From positions 21,749 through 85,748 of the forward strand of contig NZ_QASO01000098.1 in the NCBI RefSeq assembly GCF_003052605.1: DNA of 64,000 nt. Reading direction: 5' to 3'. The notes under the pieces are model-generated. The model saw nothing but the letters and a program-made list of their open reading frames with translations, had not been told where the DNA came from and searched no databases. How positions within the stretch are numbered: the first letter of the stretch is position 1; every line of letters starts with the position of its first letter. Below, in pieces: positions 49,297 through 58,837 of this stretch. The position numbers and the translations under genes were made by a program. This stretch comes from Ectopseudomonas oleovorans (GTDB lineage: Bacteria > Pseudomonadota > Gammaproteobacteria > Pseudomonadales > Pseudomonadaceae).

Positions 49297-50205
49297 ATGA
49301 AACTGCAACGACTGTTGGTCGTCATTGACGCCGAACACCAGCAACAACCCGCTCTGCAACGCGCCGTCGACATCATGCGTCAGGTCGGTGCCGAGTTGCA
49401 CCTGCTGAAGATCGAATACCACCCGAGCCTGGAGAGCGGCCTGCTGGACAGCCATCTGCTCAACCGCGCCCGTGAAGCCATTCTGCGGCAGAGCCATGAA
49501 GAGCTACGCGCCAGCGTCGCTCACCTGAGCGATGAAGGATTCAAGATCGAAGTGGACGTGCGCTGGGGCAAACGTCGCCATGAAGAAATCCTCGCCCGCG
49601 TCGCGGTGCTGCAACCGGACATCCTGTTCAAATCGACCCATCCCAGCAATGCGCTGCGCCGCCTGTTGTTCAGCGATACCAGCTGGCAACTGATCCGCCG
49701 CTGCCCGGTGCCACTGTGGCTGGTGCATGATGCCAAGCCCCGAGGCCAAAGCCTGTGCGTCGCACTCGACCCGCTGCACAGCGCGGACAAGCCCGCCGCC
49801 CTCGATCATCAGTTGATTGATGCCAGCCAGACCCTGCAGGCCGAGCTCGGCTTACAGGCCCAATACCTGCACGCGCAGGCGCCGCTGCCGCGTTCTCTGC
49901 TGTTCGACGCCGAGGTAGCGCAGGAATATGAAGACTACGTGACCCAGTGCAGCCGCGAGCACCGCGAAGCCTTCGACAAGCTGATCGCCCAGCACGCCAT
50001 CGATAGAGCACAGGCCCACCTGGTGGACGGTTTTGCCGAGGAAGTCATCCCGCGTTTCGTGCGTGAGCACAATATCGGCCTGCTGGTGATGGGCGCCATC
50101 GCCCGTGGCCATCTGGACAGCCTGCTGATCGGTCATACTGCAGAGCGGGTGCTGGAACGTATCGAGTGCGACCTGCTGGTGATCAAACCCGATGGCAAAG
50201 GGTAG
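49297..50205 (+). CDS. Tandem universal stress protein (UspE-like)
   Basis: 302 residues, two Usp domains (about 1-150 and 150-300). The second ends with GLLVMGAIARGHLDSLLIG and a G-x9-type nucleotide-binding loop. ATG 49297 has GAGGA 9 bases upstream; the in-frame extension to 49237 is rejected because it runs through the promoter. An oxygen-sensing box upstream fits the known low-oxygen induction of Usp proteins in Pseudomonas. Confidence 0.87.
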   Translation: MKLQRLLVVIDAEHQQQPALQRAVDIMRQVGAELHLLKIEYHPSLESGLLDSHLLNRAREAILRQSHEELRASVAHLSDEGFKIEVDVRWGKRRHEEILARVAVLQPDILFKSTHPSNALRRLLFSDTSWQLIRRCPVPLWLVHDAKPRGQSLCVALDPLHSADKPAALDHQLIDASQTLQAELGLQAQYLHAQAPLPRSLLFDAEVAQEYEDYVTQCSREHREAFDKLIAQHAIDRAQAHLVDGFAEEVIPRFVREHNIGLLVMGAIARGHLDSLLIGHTAERVLERIECDLLVIKPDGKG

Positions 50206-50276
50206 TGCACGGGAACAATGACTACAGCGAAAGGCCGTAGTAGCCTGCTCTGCATCGTTGAATAGGGAGTTCGTGC

Positions 50277-51728
50277 ATGACCTTTCGCCGCACCAAAATC
50301 GTCGCCACCCTGGGCCCGGCCAGCAGCTCGCCGGAAGTGCTGGAGCAACTGATCCTCGCCGGCCTGGATGTGGCCCGTCTGAACTTCTCCCACGGCACGC
50401 CCGACGATCACAAGGCGCGCGCCGCCCTGGTGCGCGAGCTGGCCGCCAAGCATGGCCGCCATGTGGCCCTGCTCGGCGACCTGCAAGGCCCGAAAATCCG
50501 CATCGCCAAGTTCGAGAACAAGCGCATCGAGCTCAAGGACGGTGACCTGTTCCGCCTGTCCTCCAGCCACTCGCGCACCGCAGGCACCCAGGAGGTGGTC
50601 GGCATCGACTACCCGGCACTGATCCAGGACTGCGATGTCGGTGACGAACTGCTGCTCGACGATGGCCGCGTGGTCATGCGCGTCGAACTCAAGGGCGCCG
50701 ACGAGCTGCACTGCCGTGTGATCATTGGCGGCCCGCTGTCGGACAACAAAGGCATCAACCGCCGTGGTGGCGGCCTGACTGCGCCAGCACTGACCGAGAA
50801 GGACAAGGCCGACATCAAGGTCGCCGCCGAGATGGATCTGGATTACTTGGCCGTGTCCTTCCCGCGCGATGCCGCCGATATGGACTACGCCCGTCGCCTG
50901 CTCACCGAAGCCGGCGGTACTGCCTGGCTGGTGGCCAAGATCGAACGCGCCGAAGCCGTGGCTGATGACGAAGCGCTGGACGGTCTGATCCGCGCCAGTG
51001 ACGCAGTGATGGTCGCCCGTGGCGACCTGGCCGTGGAAATCGGCGACGCCGAACTGGTCGGTATCCAGAAGAAGATCATCGCCCACGCCCGTCGCCTGAA
51101 CAAAGCGGTGATCACCGCCACGCAGATGATGGAATCGATGATTCACAGCCCGATGCCGACCCGCGCCGAAGTCTCCGACGTGGCCAACGCCGCGCTGGAC
51201 TACACCGATGCGGTGATGCTGTCAGCCGAAAGCGCCGCTGGCGAATACCCGGTCGAAGCCGTACAGGCCATGGCCCGCGTGTGCCTGGGCGCGGAGAAAC
51301 ACCCGACCAGCAAACAGTCCAGCCACCGCATCGGTCGCCTGTTCCAGCGTTGCGACGAGAGCGTGGCCCTGGCGACCATGTACACCGCCAACCACTTCCC
51401 CGGCGTCAAGGCCATCATCAGCCTCACCGAGAGTGGCTACAGCCCGCTGATCATGTCGCGCATCCGCTCGTCGATCCCGATCTTCGCCTTCACCCCGCAC
51501 CGCGAAGCCCAGGCCCGCGTGGCACTGTTCCGTGGCGTCTACACCGTACCGTTCGACCCGGCCTCGCTGCCGGCGAACAAGGTCAGCCAGGCGGCGGTGG
51601 ACGAGCTGCTCAAGCGCGGCGTGGTCGAGCCGGGCGATTGGGTCATCCTGACCAAGGGCGACAGCTACCATGGCACCGGCGGCACCAACACCATGAAGAT
51701 CCTGCACGTCGGCGATCAGATGGTGTGA
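50277..51728 (+). CDS. pykA: Pyruvate kinase
   Basis: 483 residues. Converts phosphoenolpyruvate and ADP to pyruvate and ATP. KIVATLGPAS at the N-terminus, the catalytic VAKIERAEAV, metal-binding MVARGDLAVEIG and TRAEVSDVANA are present. Its neighbours (Usp before, enoyl-CoA hydratase after) match the PAO1 pykA locus rather than pykF. GGGAG lies 8 bases before the ATG, and a terminator follows. Confidence 0.93.
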   Translation: MTFRRTKIVATLGPASSSPEVLEQLILAGLDVARLNFSHGTPDDHKARAALVRELAAKHGRHVALLGDLQGPKIRIAKFENKRIELKDGDLFRLSSSHSRTAGTQEVVGIDYPALIQDCDVGDELLLDDGRVVMRVELKGADELHCRVIIGGPLSDNKGINRRGGGLTAPALTEKDKADIKVAAEMDLDYLAVSFPRDAADMDYARRLLTEAGGTAWLVAKIERAEAVADDEALDGLIRASDAVMVARGDLAVEIGDAELVGIQKKIIAHARRLNKAVITATQMMESMIHSPMPTRAEVSDVANAALDYTDAVMLSAESAAGEYPVEAVQAMARVCLGAEKHPTSKQSSHRIGRLFQRCDESVALATMYTANHFPGVKAIISLTESGYSPLIMSRIRSSIPIFAFTPHREAQARVALFRGVYTVPFDPASLPANKVSQAAVDELLKRGVVEPGDWVILTKGDSYHGTGGTNTMKILHVGDQMV

Positions 51729-51743
51729 TTCACCCTTGAATGC

Positions 51744-51776
51744 AAAAGGCCGCTCATCGAGCGGCCTTTTGTTTTT
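51744..51776 (+). terminator. Rho-independent terminator after pykA
   Basis: A 12-bp perfect stem (AAAAGGCCGCTC/GAGCGGCCTTTT) with a 3-base loop and GTTTTT tail. Confidence 0.92.
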
Positions 51777-51865
51777 GGGGAGCGGGCTAACGCACCGAGG
51801 TACGACAATGAATATCCCCGGCTGAACACACAGCGCACCCTACCGACTGGGAGCAGAGCCGGAGA

Positions 51866-52639
51866 TCAGGAAAACCGAGAGAAATCCGGCTTTCTGCGCT
51901 GCATGAAGGCCGTCAGCGCCTCGACGGCCTCTGGCGAACGTAGGCGCTGGCCGAACAGGGCGCCCTCCTCCTCGATCACCTTGCGCAGTTGCTCGCGATC
52001 CGGGGCGCGCATCAGGCGTTTGCTGTCGGCGACCGCCGATGGCGCCAGCTCGAGAAAACGCAGTGCCATCTCGCGCGCCTTGTTCAACGTCGCCGCGCCA
52101 TCCTCCAGCGCCTGGTTGGCGATACCCCAGGTCGCGGCCTGCTCACCCGTGAAGGACTGGCCGAGCAACAGCAGCTCAGCGGCGCGTGCGTGGCCCAACA
52201 GACGCGGCAGAATCAGGCTGGAGCCATATTCGGGGCACAGACCAAGATTGACGAAGGGCATTTTCAACTGCGCATCACGGCTGACGTAGACCAGGTCGCA
52301 GTGCAGCAACAAGGTGGTACCTATCCCCACCGCCGGGCCAGCCACTGCGGCGACCACCGGTTTGCTGAACTCGAACAGCGCGCGCATGAACAGGAACACT
52401 TCGCTGTTCAGGCCGGCGGGCGGTGCCTGGATGAAGTCGGCGACGTCATTGCCGCTGGTAAAGCACGCCTCGCCACCAGTGAGTAGCACCACGCGCACGC
52501 TGGGGTCGCGCTCGGCTTCGTCCAGTACTTCGGCCATACCGGCGTACATGGCGCGGGTCAGTGCATTTTTCTTGTCCGGGCGGTGCATGCGCAGGGTCAA
52601 CAGACCGCCGTCGCGCTCGATATGCAGGTGTTCGCTCAT
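51866..52639 (-). CDS. Enoyl-CoA hydratase/isomerase family protein
   Basis: 257 residues of the crotonase fold. Oxyanion-hole segments are around ACFTSGNDVADF and AGPAVGIGTTLLLHCD, with KMPFVNLGLCPEYGSS carrying the acid/base region. Exact acyl-CoA substrate unknown. ATG 52639 is the family start. Its order next to pykA and the ferredoxin reductase matches PAO1 PA4330. Confidence 0.88.
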   Translation of the reverse strand: MSEHLHIERDGGLLTLRMHRPDKKNALTRAMYAGMAEVLDEAERDPSVRVVLLTGGEACFTSGNDVADFIQAPPAGLNSEVFLFMRALFEFSKPVVAAVAGPAVGIGTTLLLHCDLVYVSRDAQLKMPFVNLGLCPEYGSSLILPRLLGHARAAELLLLGQSFTGEQAATWGIANQALEDGAATLNKAREMALRFLELAPSAVADSKRLMRAPDREQLRKVIEEEGALFGQRLRSPEAVEALTAFMQRRKPDFSRFS

Positions 52640-52699
52640 GCAAGGCTCCAATGGGTACGTCGTACGCACCGGTATCGGGCCTGGCCGGCCCGGCATAGC

Positions 52700-53638
52700 C
52701 TATGCGCGAGTGAGAAAGACGTCGGCGAGCATCTGACTGCGTGGCAAACCGGCCATGTAGAGGCGCCGCGCGAAGCTGTCGACCGTCAAGGGATGGCCGC
52801 AGAGTAAGGCGAGGGTTTGCCGCGAAACAAGGCGCAGTTCGGCCAAAGCAGCCGGCAACTGCGCCGCTGTCACCAGTTCCACCTGCAGATTGGCGTGCTG
52901 CTCCGCCAGTGCCTGAAGTTCATGCGCCAGATAATGCTCGGCCGACTCATGCGCCACGTGCAGCAGGCGAATGGCGCCTTGGTGCTCCTGACGCAACGCT
53001 TCACGCAAGACCCCGTAGAGCGGTGCCAGCCCCGTACCGGCGGCCAGCAACCAGAGCGGTCGCGCCTGCCAATCGGCGTCGTAATGCAGGGCGCCACCGC
53101 GCAGCTCGCCGAGGCGCAGCGTGTCGCCAACCTGCAGGCGCCGCGCGGCATCGCAGAACGCGCCGGGCATACGACAATCGATATGAAACTCCAGGCAGTC
53201 GTCCTCGCTCGGCACGCTGGCCAGGGAATAGGGACGTGCCACACCTTGGTCGTTCCACAGCAGCAGGTGTTGGCCGGGGCGATAGCGCAACGGCCTGGCC
53301 GGCAGCAAGCGCAGGCGTAGAACCTGCGGGCTGGGCCAGTCCAGCGCGGCCACCTTGGCTGCCAGGCCATCACGCTGAGGGTCGAAAGGTTCGACCTGCA
53401 GGTCCCCAATCACCTGGCACTGACAGGCCAGGCGCCAGCCCTCGGCACGCTTGTCGGCCGCCAGTGCCTCAGGCTGACCATCCAGCGGCTCGCCGGCGAC
53501 GCAGCGCACCAGACAGGCGTGACAACTGCCGGCGCGACAGCTGTAGGGCACCGCCACACCGCCGCTGAGCAACGCATCGAGCAGGTTGGTTTGCTGGGCG
53601 ACTTGCAGTAGCTGGTCACCGACGCGCAGCTCAGGCAC
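52700..53638 (-). CDS. 2Fe-2S ferredoxin/NAD(P)H-flavin oxidoreductase fusion
   Basis: 312 residues. An N-terminal plant-type ferredoxin (CRAGSCHAC plus a later C, the CX4CX2C pattern) is followed by an FAD domain (RPYSLAS) and an NAD(P) domain (LLAAGTGLAPLYG). The architecture is that of a ferredoxin-NAD(P) reductase component of oxygenases. GTG 53638 with GGGAG 8 bases upstream is preferred; ATG 53659 is an alternative. It overlaps the upstream GGDEF gene by 8 bases, so the two are coupled. Confidence 0.83.
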   Translation of the reverse strand: MPELRVGDQLLQVAQQTNLLDALLSGGVAVPYSCRAGSCHACLVRCVAGEPLDGQPEALAADKRAEGWRLACQCQVIGDLQVEPFDPQRDGLAAKVAALDWPSPQVLRLRLLPARPLRYRPGQHLLLWNDQGVARPYSLASVPSEDDCLEFHIDCRMPGAFCDAARRLQVGDTLRLGELRGGALHYDADWQARPLWLLAAGTGLAPLYGVLREALRQEHQGAIRLLHVAHESAEHYLAHELQALAEQHANLQVELVTAAQLPAALAELRLVSRQTLALLCGHPLTVDSFARRLYMAGLPRSQMLADVFLTRA

Positions 53639-54758
53639 CCGCGCGCTCCCAGCTGGCATCGCAACGATTGCGTCCGCCGCGCTTGGCCTTATAGAGCGCC
53701 TGATCGGCACGCTGCAGCGCTTCATCGAGATCGTCACCGGCAACCAACAGTGTCATGCCGGCGGAGAGGCTCAAATTATCGACCTTCACGCCCACCGGCT
53801 CGGCCCTGGCGAAGGCTTCGCGCAAGCGCTCGCAGCAGGCGGTGAACTGATCAGCATCGGTATTGGGCAATAGCAGCACGAATTCCTCACCGCCATAGCG
53901 GGCAATGATGTCACCGTCACGCAGACAGGCACGGGCCACCGCGGCGAAGGTTTGTAGCACCCGGTCGCCAGCAGCATGGCCATGAGCATCGTTGATTCGT
54001 TTGAAATGGTCCAGGTCGATCAGCGCCAGGCCGTGATGCCGCCCGTGGTCCAGATGCCCCAGTTCGCGGGTGGCCAGACGCAGGAAATGACGACGATTGA
54101 ACAGGCCGGTGAGCTCATCGGTGGCGACCAGGTCCTCGAGCTGGCGCATCATCCCACGCAGGGTGTCCTGGTGCGCTTGTAGGGCGAAGCGGCGCTGGCG
54201 CATGCGTTTGCGCATGGCCTGCACGTAGCTGGAGAACAGACATAGCCAGACCAGCAGGATGAACAGCACCCACACCTGTAGCCAGGCCATGCTCGGGTCC
54301 ACCAACTGCATGCGGTAGGCCTCGATCAGCACCATGGCAGTGAAGCCGAAGAAGGCGAAGGCGGCGCAGCGCACGAACACCCTCGGCGGCAGCTGGAACA
54401 CGCCGAACAGCAGGATCAGTACATAGAACACCATCATCACGCCGCGCGCGCTGTCGAACAGCGCCAGCAACGGCGGCTGCCACGCCAGTGCCACCAGCAC
54501 CTGAGCTTCGGTCAGGCTGGGATCGTCACAACGCAGGTTGCGGCCGGACAGAAACAGCCAGAGAAATACCAATTGGCTGCCGAAAACACCCAGGGTCAGC
54601 CAGGCAGCGGTGCTGATAGAACCGAGGAAAAGGCCATTGAACACAGCAAACCAGCAGACGAGCGCCATCATCGCGTAAGTAGCGAAGGCCATGGCGAAGC
54701 GTTTGAGCAGGAGGCTCTGCAGGCTGCGTTGGGTTCCCCGGCGAGTCGTTGAACTCAT
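53631..54758 (-). CDS. Membrane diguanylate cyclase, SadC position
   Basis: 375 residues. Five or six helices (about 20-185), a short coil, then GGDEF with ARYGGEEF and an RDGD I-site. In PAO1 the gene between the ferredoxin reductase and fumarase is sadC, a cyclase controlling the surface-attachment switch. SadC is longer in my memory (about 487 residues), so orthology rests on position and domain plan. It heads a two-gene unit with the reductase. Confidence 0.85.
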   Translation of the reverse strand: MSSTTRRGTQRSLQSLLLKRFAMAFATYAMMALVCWFAVFNGLFLGSISTAAWLTLGVFGSQLVFLWLFLSGRNLRCDDPSLTEAQVLVALAWQPPLLALFDSARGVMMVFYVLILLFGVFQLPPRVFVRCAAFAFFGFTAMVLIEAYRMQLVDPSMAWLQVWVLFILLVWLCLFSSYVQAMRKRMRQRRFALQAHQDTLRGMMRQLEDLVATDELTGLFNRRHFLRLATRELGHLDHGRHHGLALIDLDHFKRINDAHGHAAGDRVLQTFAAVARACLRDGDIIARYGGEEFVLLLPNTDADQFTACCERLREAFARAEPVGVKVDNLSLSAGMTLLVAGDDLDEALQRADQALYKAKRGGRNRCDASWERAGA

Positions 54759-55233
54759 GGGCTCCGTCCCATACTGGCATCTTGCCGTACTCTACCCCTG
54801 TGATCACAAAAAACCTAGGCCGCAGTAGGGGGGCGCCTAAAATCGCGGCGAGCCAGTCAGCGCGGGAAAGAACAGGCGAAAACGCTCGCAATCGCGCCCG
54901 ACGTTACTAGCGGCAAATGAGCATTCGACCTGGCTGACGTTCCGCCTGTTGTAACGTAGCGATGGCAATGCACGACGGCATGGATACAGGAGGTAGAGCG
55001 ACGCAGCAAGCCAAAGCCGAGGTCGCTTTGCCGGCGCCCGATAACCGCCCACTGCACTTGCCATCGACCTTCGGCTGCTGTGCCCGACGCAAGCGGGTGC
55101 GGTATACTGCCGCGCCTTTTTGAGCGGCTCTGAAAATATCGTCAAGGTGGTTTCCAGAGCTGCCCTTCCGCCGTTGCGCCGGGTCGTTGTCCGGCGCTTC
55201 CTTGTTGATGTTCCCTGATAGAGGAGCGCCCCA
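54759..55233. other. Intergenic region upstream of fumarase, no gene
   Basis: 475 bases. It holds one dispersed repeat (54988-55021), a GC-rich leader and the divergent promoters. GAGGAGCG lies just before the fumarase ATG. No reading frame here has coding character beyond the repeat. Confidence 0.6.
54988..55021 (-). repeat. 34-base dispersed repeat, copy 2
   Basis: Reverse complement of 28617-28650 with one mismatch. Similarity continues weakly on one side (a shared CATCGCTACG/CTTCGCTACG further on). Confidence 0.7.
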
Positions 55234-56757
55234 ATGACCGTGATCAAGCAGGACGACCTGATTCAGAGCGTCGCCGACGCACTGCAGTTCATCTCCTATT
55301 ACCACCCCGTCGACTTCATCCAGGCGATGCACGAGGCCTACCTGAAGGAAGAGTCGCCGGCCGCCAAGGACTCCATGGCGCAGATCCTGATCAACTCGCG
55401 CATGTGTGCCACCGGCCACCGCCCGATCTGCCAGGACACCGGCATCGTCACCGTGTTCATCAAGGTCGGCATGAACGTGCGCTGGGACGGTGCCACCATG
55501 AGCGTCGACGACATGATCAACGAAGGCGTGCGTCGCGCCTACAACCTGCCGGAAAACGTCCTGCGCGCCTCGATCCTGGCCGACCCGGCAGGTGCCCGCA
55601 AGAACACCAAGGACAACACCCCGGCGGTGATCCACTACTCCATCGTCCCCGGCGACAAGGTGGAAGTGGACGTCGCGGCCAAGGGCGGCGGCTCCGAGAA
55701 CAAGTCGAAGATGGCCATGCTCAACCCGTCCGACTCCATCGTCGACTGGGTGCTGAAGACCGTGCCGACCATGGGCGCCGGCTGGTGCCCGCCGGGCATG
55801 CTCGGCATCGGCATCGGCGGTACTGCCGAGAAGGCTGCGGTGATGGCCAAGGAAGTGCTGATGGAGCACATCGACATCCATGAGCTGCAGGCGCGCGGCC
55901 CGCAGAACCGCATCGAAGAGCTGCGCCTGGAGCTGTTCGAGAAGGTCAACCAGTTGGGCATCGGCGCCCAGGGCCTGGGCGGCCTGACCACCGTGCTCGA
56001 CGTGAAGATCATGGACTACCCGACCCACGCCGCCTCCCTGCCGGTGTGCATGATCCCCAACTGCGCAGCCACCCGTCATGCGCACTTCATCCTCGACGGC
56101 TCCGGCCCCGCCGCGCTGGAGGCCCCGCCGCTCGACGCCTACCCGGAAATCGTCTGGGAAGCCGGCCCCTCGGCGCGCCGCGTCGATCTGGATACCGTCA
56201 CCCCGGAAGAGGTGCAGAGCTGGAAGCCGGGCGAGACCCTGCTGCTCAACGGCAAGATGCTCACCGGCCGCGACGCCGCCCACAAGCGCATGGTGGACAT
56301 GCTCAACAAGGGCGAGGAACTGCCAGTGGACCTGAAGGGCCGCTTCATCTACTACGTCGGCCCGGTCGACCCGGTGGGTGACGAAGTGGTCGGCCCGGCC
56401 GGCCCCACCACCGCCACCCGCATGGACAAGTTCACTCGCCAGATCCTGGAGGCCACCGGCCTTCTGGGCATGATCGGCAAGTCCGAGCGCGGCCCCATCG
56501 CCATCGAGGCGATCAAGGACAACAAGGCGGTGTACCTGATGGCCGTGGGCGGCGCCGCCTACCTGGTCGCCCAGGCGATCAAGGCGTCCAAGACCGTCGC
56601 CTTCCCGGAACTGGGCATGGAAGCCATCTACGAGTTCGAGGTGAAGGACATGCCGGTGACCGTCGCGGTCGACACCAACGGAGAGTCCGTACACATCACG
56701 GGACCTGCGATCTGGCAGAAGAAGATCGCCGACAGCCTGGCGGTGGAAGTGCAGTAA
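55234..56757 (+). CDS. fumA: Class I (iron-sulfur) fumarate hydratase
   Basis: 507 residues, the normal length. Interconverts fumarate and malate in the TCA cycle with a [4Fe-4S] cluster. Candidate ligands C66 (RPICQDTG), C185 (GWCPPGM) and C277 (MIPNCAATRH) have the 118/93 spacing seen in E. coli FumA. GAGGAGCG precedes the ATG. A terminator follows, and a divergent copy of its last 14 codons is found at 63261-63305. Confidence 0.93.
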   Translation: MTVIKQDDLIQSVADALQFISYYHPVDFIQAMHEAYLKEESPAAKDSMAQILINSRMCATGHRPICQDTGIVTVFIKVGMNVRWDGATMSVDDMINEGVRRAYNLPENVLRASILADPAGARKNTKDNTPAVIHYSIVPGDKVEVDVAAKGGGSENKSKMAMLNPSDSIVDWVLKTVPTMGAGWCPPGMLGIGIGGTAEKAAVMAKEVLMEHIDIHELQARGPQNRIEELRLELFEKVNQLGIGAQGLGGLTTVLDVKIMDYPTHAASLPVCMIPNCAATRHAHFILDGSGPAALEAPPLDAYPEIVWEAGPSARRVDLDTVTPEEVQSWKPGETLLLNGKMLTGRDAAHKRMVDMLNKGEELPVDLKGRFIYYVGPVDPVGDEVVGPAGPTTATRMDKFTRQILEATGLLGMIGKSERGPIAIEAIKDNKAVYLMAVGGAAYLVAQAIKASKTVAFPELGMEAIYEFEVKDMPVTVAVDTNGESVHITGPAIWQKKIADSLAVEVQ

Positions 56758-56772
56758 GCGCACGACGTGAAG

Positions 56773-56802
56773 AAAAGGCCCGGTCCAAGGACCGGGCCTT
56801 TT
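56773..56802 (+). terminator. Rho-independent terminator after fumA
   Basis: A 14-bp stem including A/T ends (AAAAGGCCCGGTCC/GGACCGGGCCTTTT) with a 2-base spacer. The last native feature before the inserted block. Confidence 0.9.
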
Positions 56803-56879
56803 CATTGGCCCGACGCGGCTATTGCCGGCGGGCGTCGAAGCGGAGTATCTAGATACGCCCCGCCCACAGGGATGCTCCG

Positions 56880-57845
56880 ATGCGGACCGCCTGGTTTCTC
56901 CTACTCCCCCAAACCCACATCCTGGACCTCGCGGGCCCGCTGCAGGCGCTGGGCAGCTGCGCCGAGCTGGACCTGGCGCCGGTCGAGGTACGCTGCACGG
57001 CCCCCCAGCCCGAGATACACAGTTTCCAGGGCGTGACCCTCACCGGGCTCGAGCCGCTGCCCGAGCGGTTGGACGAGGACGACGTGCTCTTCGTGGTCGG
57101 CAACAAGATGATGCTGTCCGATCAGGAGCGCAAGGCGCTGGACAGCGCCGCGACCTGGCTGGAGCGAACCATGGCCAAGAGCGGCGGCCTCGATCTCTGC
57201 TCGATCTGCACCGGCGCCTTCCTGCTCGGTCGCGCCGGCCTGCTCGACGGGCGCGACTGCACCACCCACCATCGCTACGTGCCGTTGCTCCAGGAGCTGT
57301 ATCCGCAGGCCCGGGTGCTGAGCAACCGCCTGTTCGTCGAGGACGGCCCGCTGTGCACCTCGGCCGGGGTCTCCGCCGGGGCCGACCTGGCCCTGCATGT
57401 CATCGGCCGTCGCCTCGGCCGTGAGGTGGCCAGCCAGGTCGCCCAGGAACTGGTGATCTATCGCCGGCGCGCCGGCGAGGACCCCCAACTGGGCATACAG
57501 GAGCTGACCCGCAACCATATCCATCCCCTGGTGCATGCCGTCCAGGACTACCTGGAGGAGAATGCCAGCGCGGCGCTGAACTTCGAGCACCTGGCCATAC
57601 GCTTCAACGTCAGCTACCGCCACCTGGCGCGGCTGTTCCGGGAGAACACCGGGCTGACGCTGCAGACCTTCCTGCGCAGGCAGCGCATCGAACGGGCCAG
57701 GCGCCTGCTGCGCGAGAGCCGGATGAATGTCGAACAGGTGGCCGAACGCTGTGGTTTCGGCAGTGCCCACGCCTTCCGCGTGGCCTGGAACAAGGAGGTG
57801 GCGGAAACGCCGCTGCAGTTCCGCAAGGCGGCGCTGAACCGCTAG
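56880..57845 (+). CDS. GlxA-type regulator: DJ-1/PfpI domain plus AraC helix-turn-helix
   Basis: 321 residues. An N-terminal DJ-1/PfpI-like sensor (about 1-190; CSICTGAFLLGRAGLL with the elbow cysteine) and a C-terminal AraC pair of helix-turn-helices (LAIRFNVSYRHLARLF; VAERCGFGSAHAFRVAW). The subfamily often controls amino-acid or quaternary-amine genes (ArgR, CdhR, GbdR). It is convergent with the six-gene minus-strand operon, ending 2 bases from it, so it is the likely local regulator. Confidence 0.87.
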   Translation: MRTAWFLLLPQTHILDLAGPLQALGSCAELDLAPVEVRCTAPQPEIHSFQGVTLTGLEPLPERLDEDDVLFVVGNKMMLSDQERKALDSAATWLERTMAKSGGLDLCSICTGAFLLGRAGLLDGRDCTTHHRYVPLLQELYPQARVLSNRLFVEDGPLCTSAGVSAGADLALHVIGRRLGREVASQVAQELVIYRRRAGEDPQLGIQELTRNHIHPLVHAVQDYLEENASAALNFEHLAIRFNVSYRHLARLFRENTGLTLQTFLRRQRIERARRLLRESRMNVEQVAERCGFGSAHAFRVAWNKEVAETPLQFRKAALNR

Positions 57846-57847
57846 CC

Positions 57848-58804
57848 TCAGCCGCCCTGCGCCACGCCGGCCGTAGCGCTGCGCTCGCTCGAAACGGCCT
57901 CGAGCCGGCCGAAGACCTCCCGAAAGAGGGCCACCACCGCCGCCTGCGAAGCCGCCCGCGCCTCCGGGTCCGGCGCCGACAGCCCGAGGCCGCCCTTGCC
58001 GCGGTGCAGGAACGGGTCCTCGTACTGCTGGGCCGGCTCCAGCCCGTTGAAGCCGTGCTGGGCCCCTGCGAAGACCTTCACCGTCACCCGCTCCCGCGCC
58101 GCTGGCGAAAGCGCCGCGAGCAGCGACGGGCAGGCCTGCGGATCATCGTCGTACTGATCCTCACTGCCAGTCAGCACCAGCAGGCGCACCGGCGCCAGTT
58201 CCCTGAAGTCATAGCCGGGCACCCGGTTGTAACCCCAGCACACCGGGTAGAAGGCCGCCAGCGCTCCGAGCCGGACCCCGCTGGCCCGCTGCAGATCGGC
58301 ATGGATCGGGGCGGTCGCGGCGAGCATCGCCTGCACACCGCCCCAGGAGAAGCCGATCGCGCCTATGCGCCCGGCATCGATGTCCGGATGCTGCGCGAGA
58401 AAGGCCAGCGCGCCGGCCAGGTCGGGCAGCGTGTCGTGGACGCGCGTCGGTCGTTGCGCCGCTCCGCCGGCCAGGCCGCGGGCGCCCCACATGTCCAGCT
58501 CCAGGGTAGCGATGCCCTGTGCGTTGAGGTCGGCGCCGTGCAGGACGCCACGGGAATCCATGCCGGCCGAGCCATGCAGGATGACCACCGCCGGCACCTT
58601 GCCGGCCGCTCGCGCCGGCACGGAGAGCACCGCGGACACCCGCAGCGCCGGCAGATCGCCGAACGAGGGCAGCGGCCGCGTCTCGAAGGCCACCAGGCGC
58701 TTGGTCACGGGCACCGCCTCCGGCGGCGTGGCCCAGGCCAGCCAGGGGGCCAGCAGCAAGGCCGCCGCCAGTGTCTTGATGGATGTTCGGATCCGTACCG
58801 CCAT
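57848..58804 (-). CDS. Secreted dienelactone-hydrolase-like alpha/beta hydrolase
   Basis: 318 residues. A signal peptide (to about LAWATPP) precedes an alpha/beta fold with nucleophile elbow GFSWGG (serine in place of the cysteine of classic dienelactone hydrolase), an acid loop around SEDQYDDD and GAQHGF for the histidine. Function is a guess: hydrolysis of an ester, lactone or amide outside the cytoplasm. ATG 58804 with GGGAGGG upstream is chosen. Last gene of the operon. Confidence 0.82.
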   Translation of the reverse strand: MAVRIRTSIKTLAAALLLAPWLAWATPPEAVPVTKRLVAFETRPLPSFGDLPALRVSAVLSVPARAAGKVPAVVILHGSAGMDSRGVLHGADLNAQGIATLELDMWGARGLAGGAAQRPTRVHDTLPDLAGALAFLAQHPDIDAGRIGAIGFSWGGVQAMLAATAPIHADLQRASGVRLGALAAFYPVCWGYNRVPGYDFRELAPVRLLVLTGSEDQYDDDPQACPSLLAALSPAARERVTVKVFAGAQHGFNGLEPAQQYEDPFLHRGKGGLGLSAPDPEARAASQAAVVALFREVFGRLEAVSSERSATAGVAQGG

Positions 58805-58837
58805 GTTCCCTCCCATGTCCTTTCTTCGTTCCCGCGC

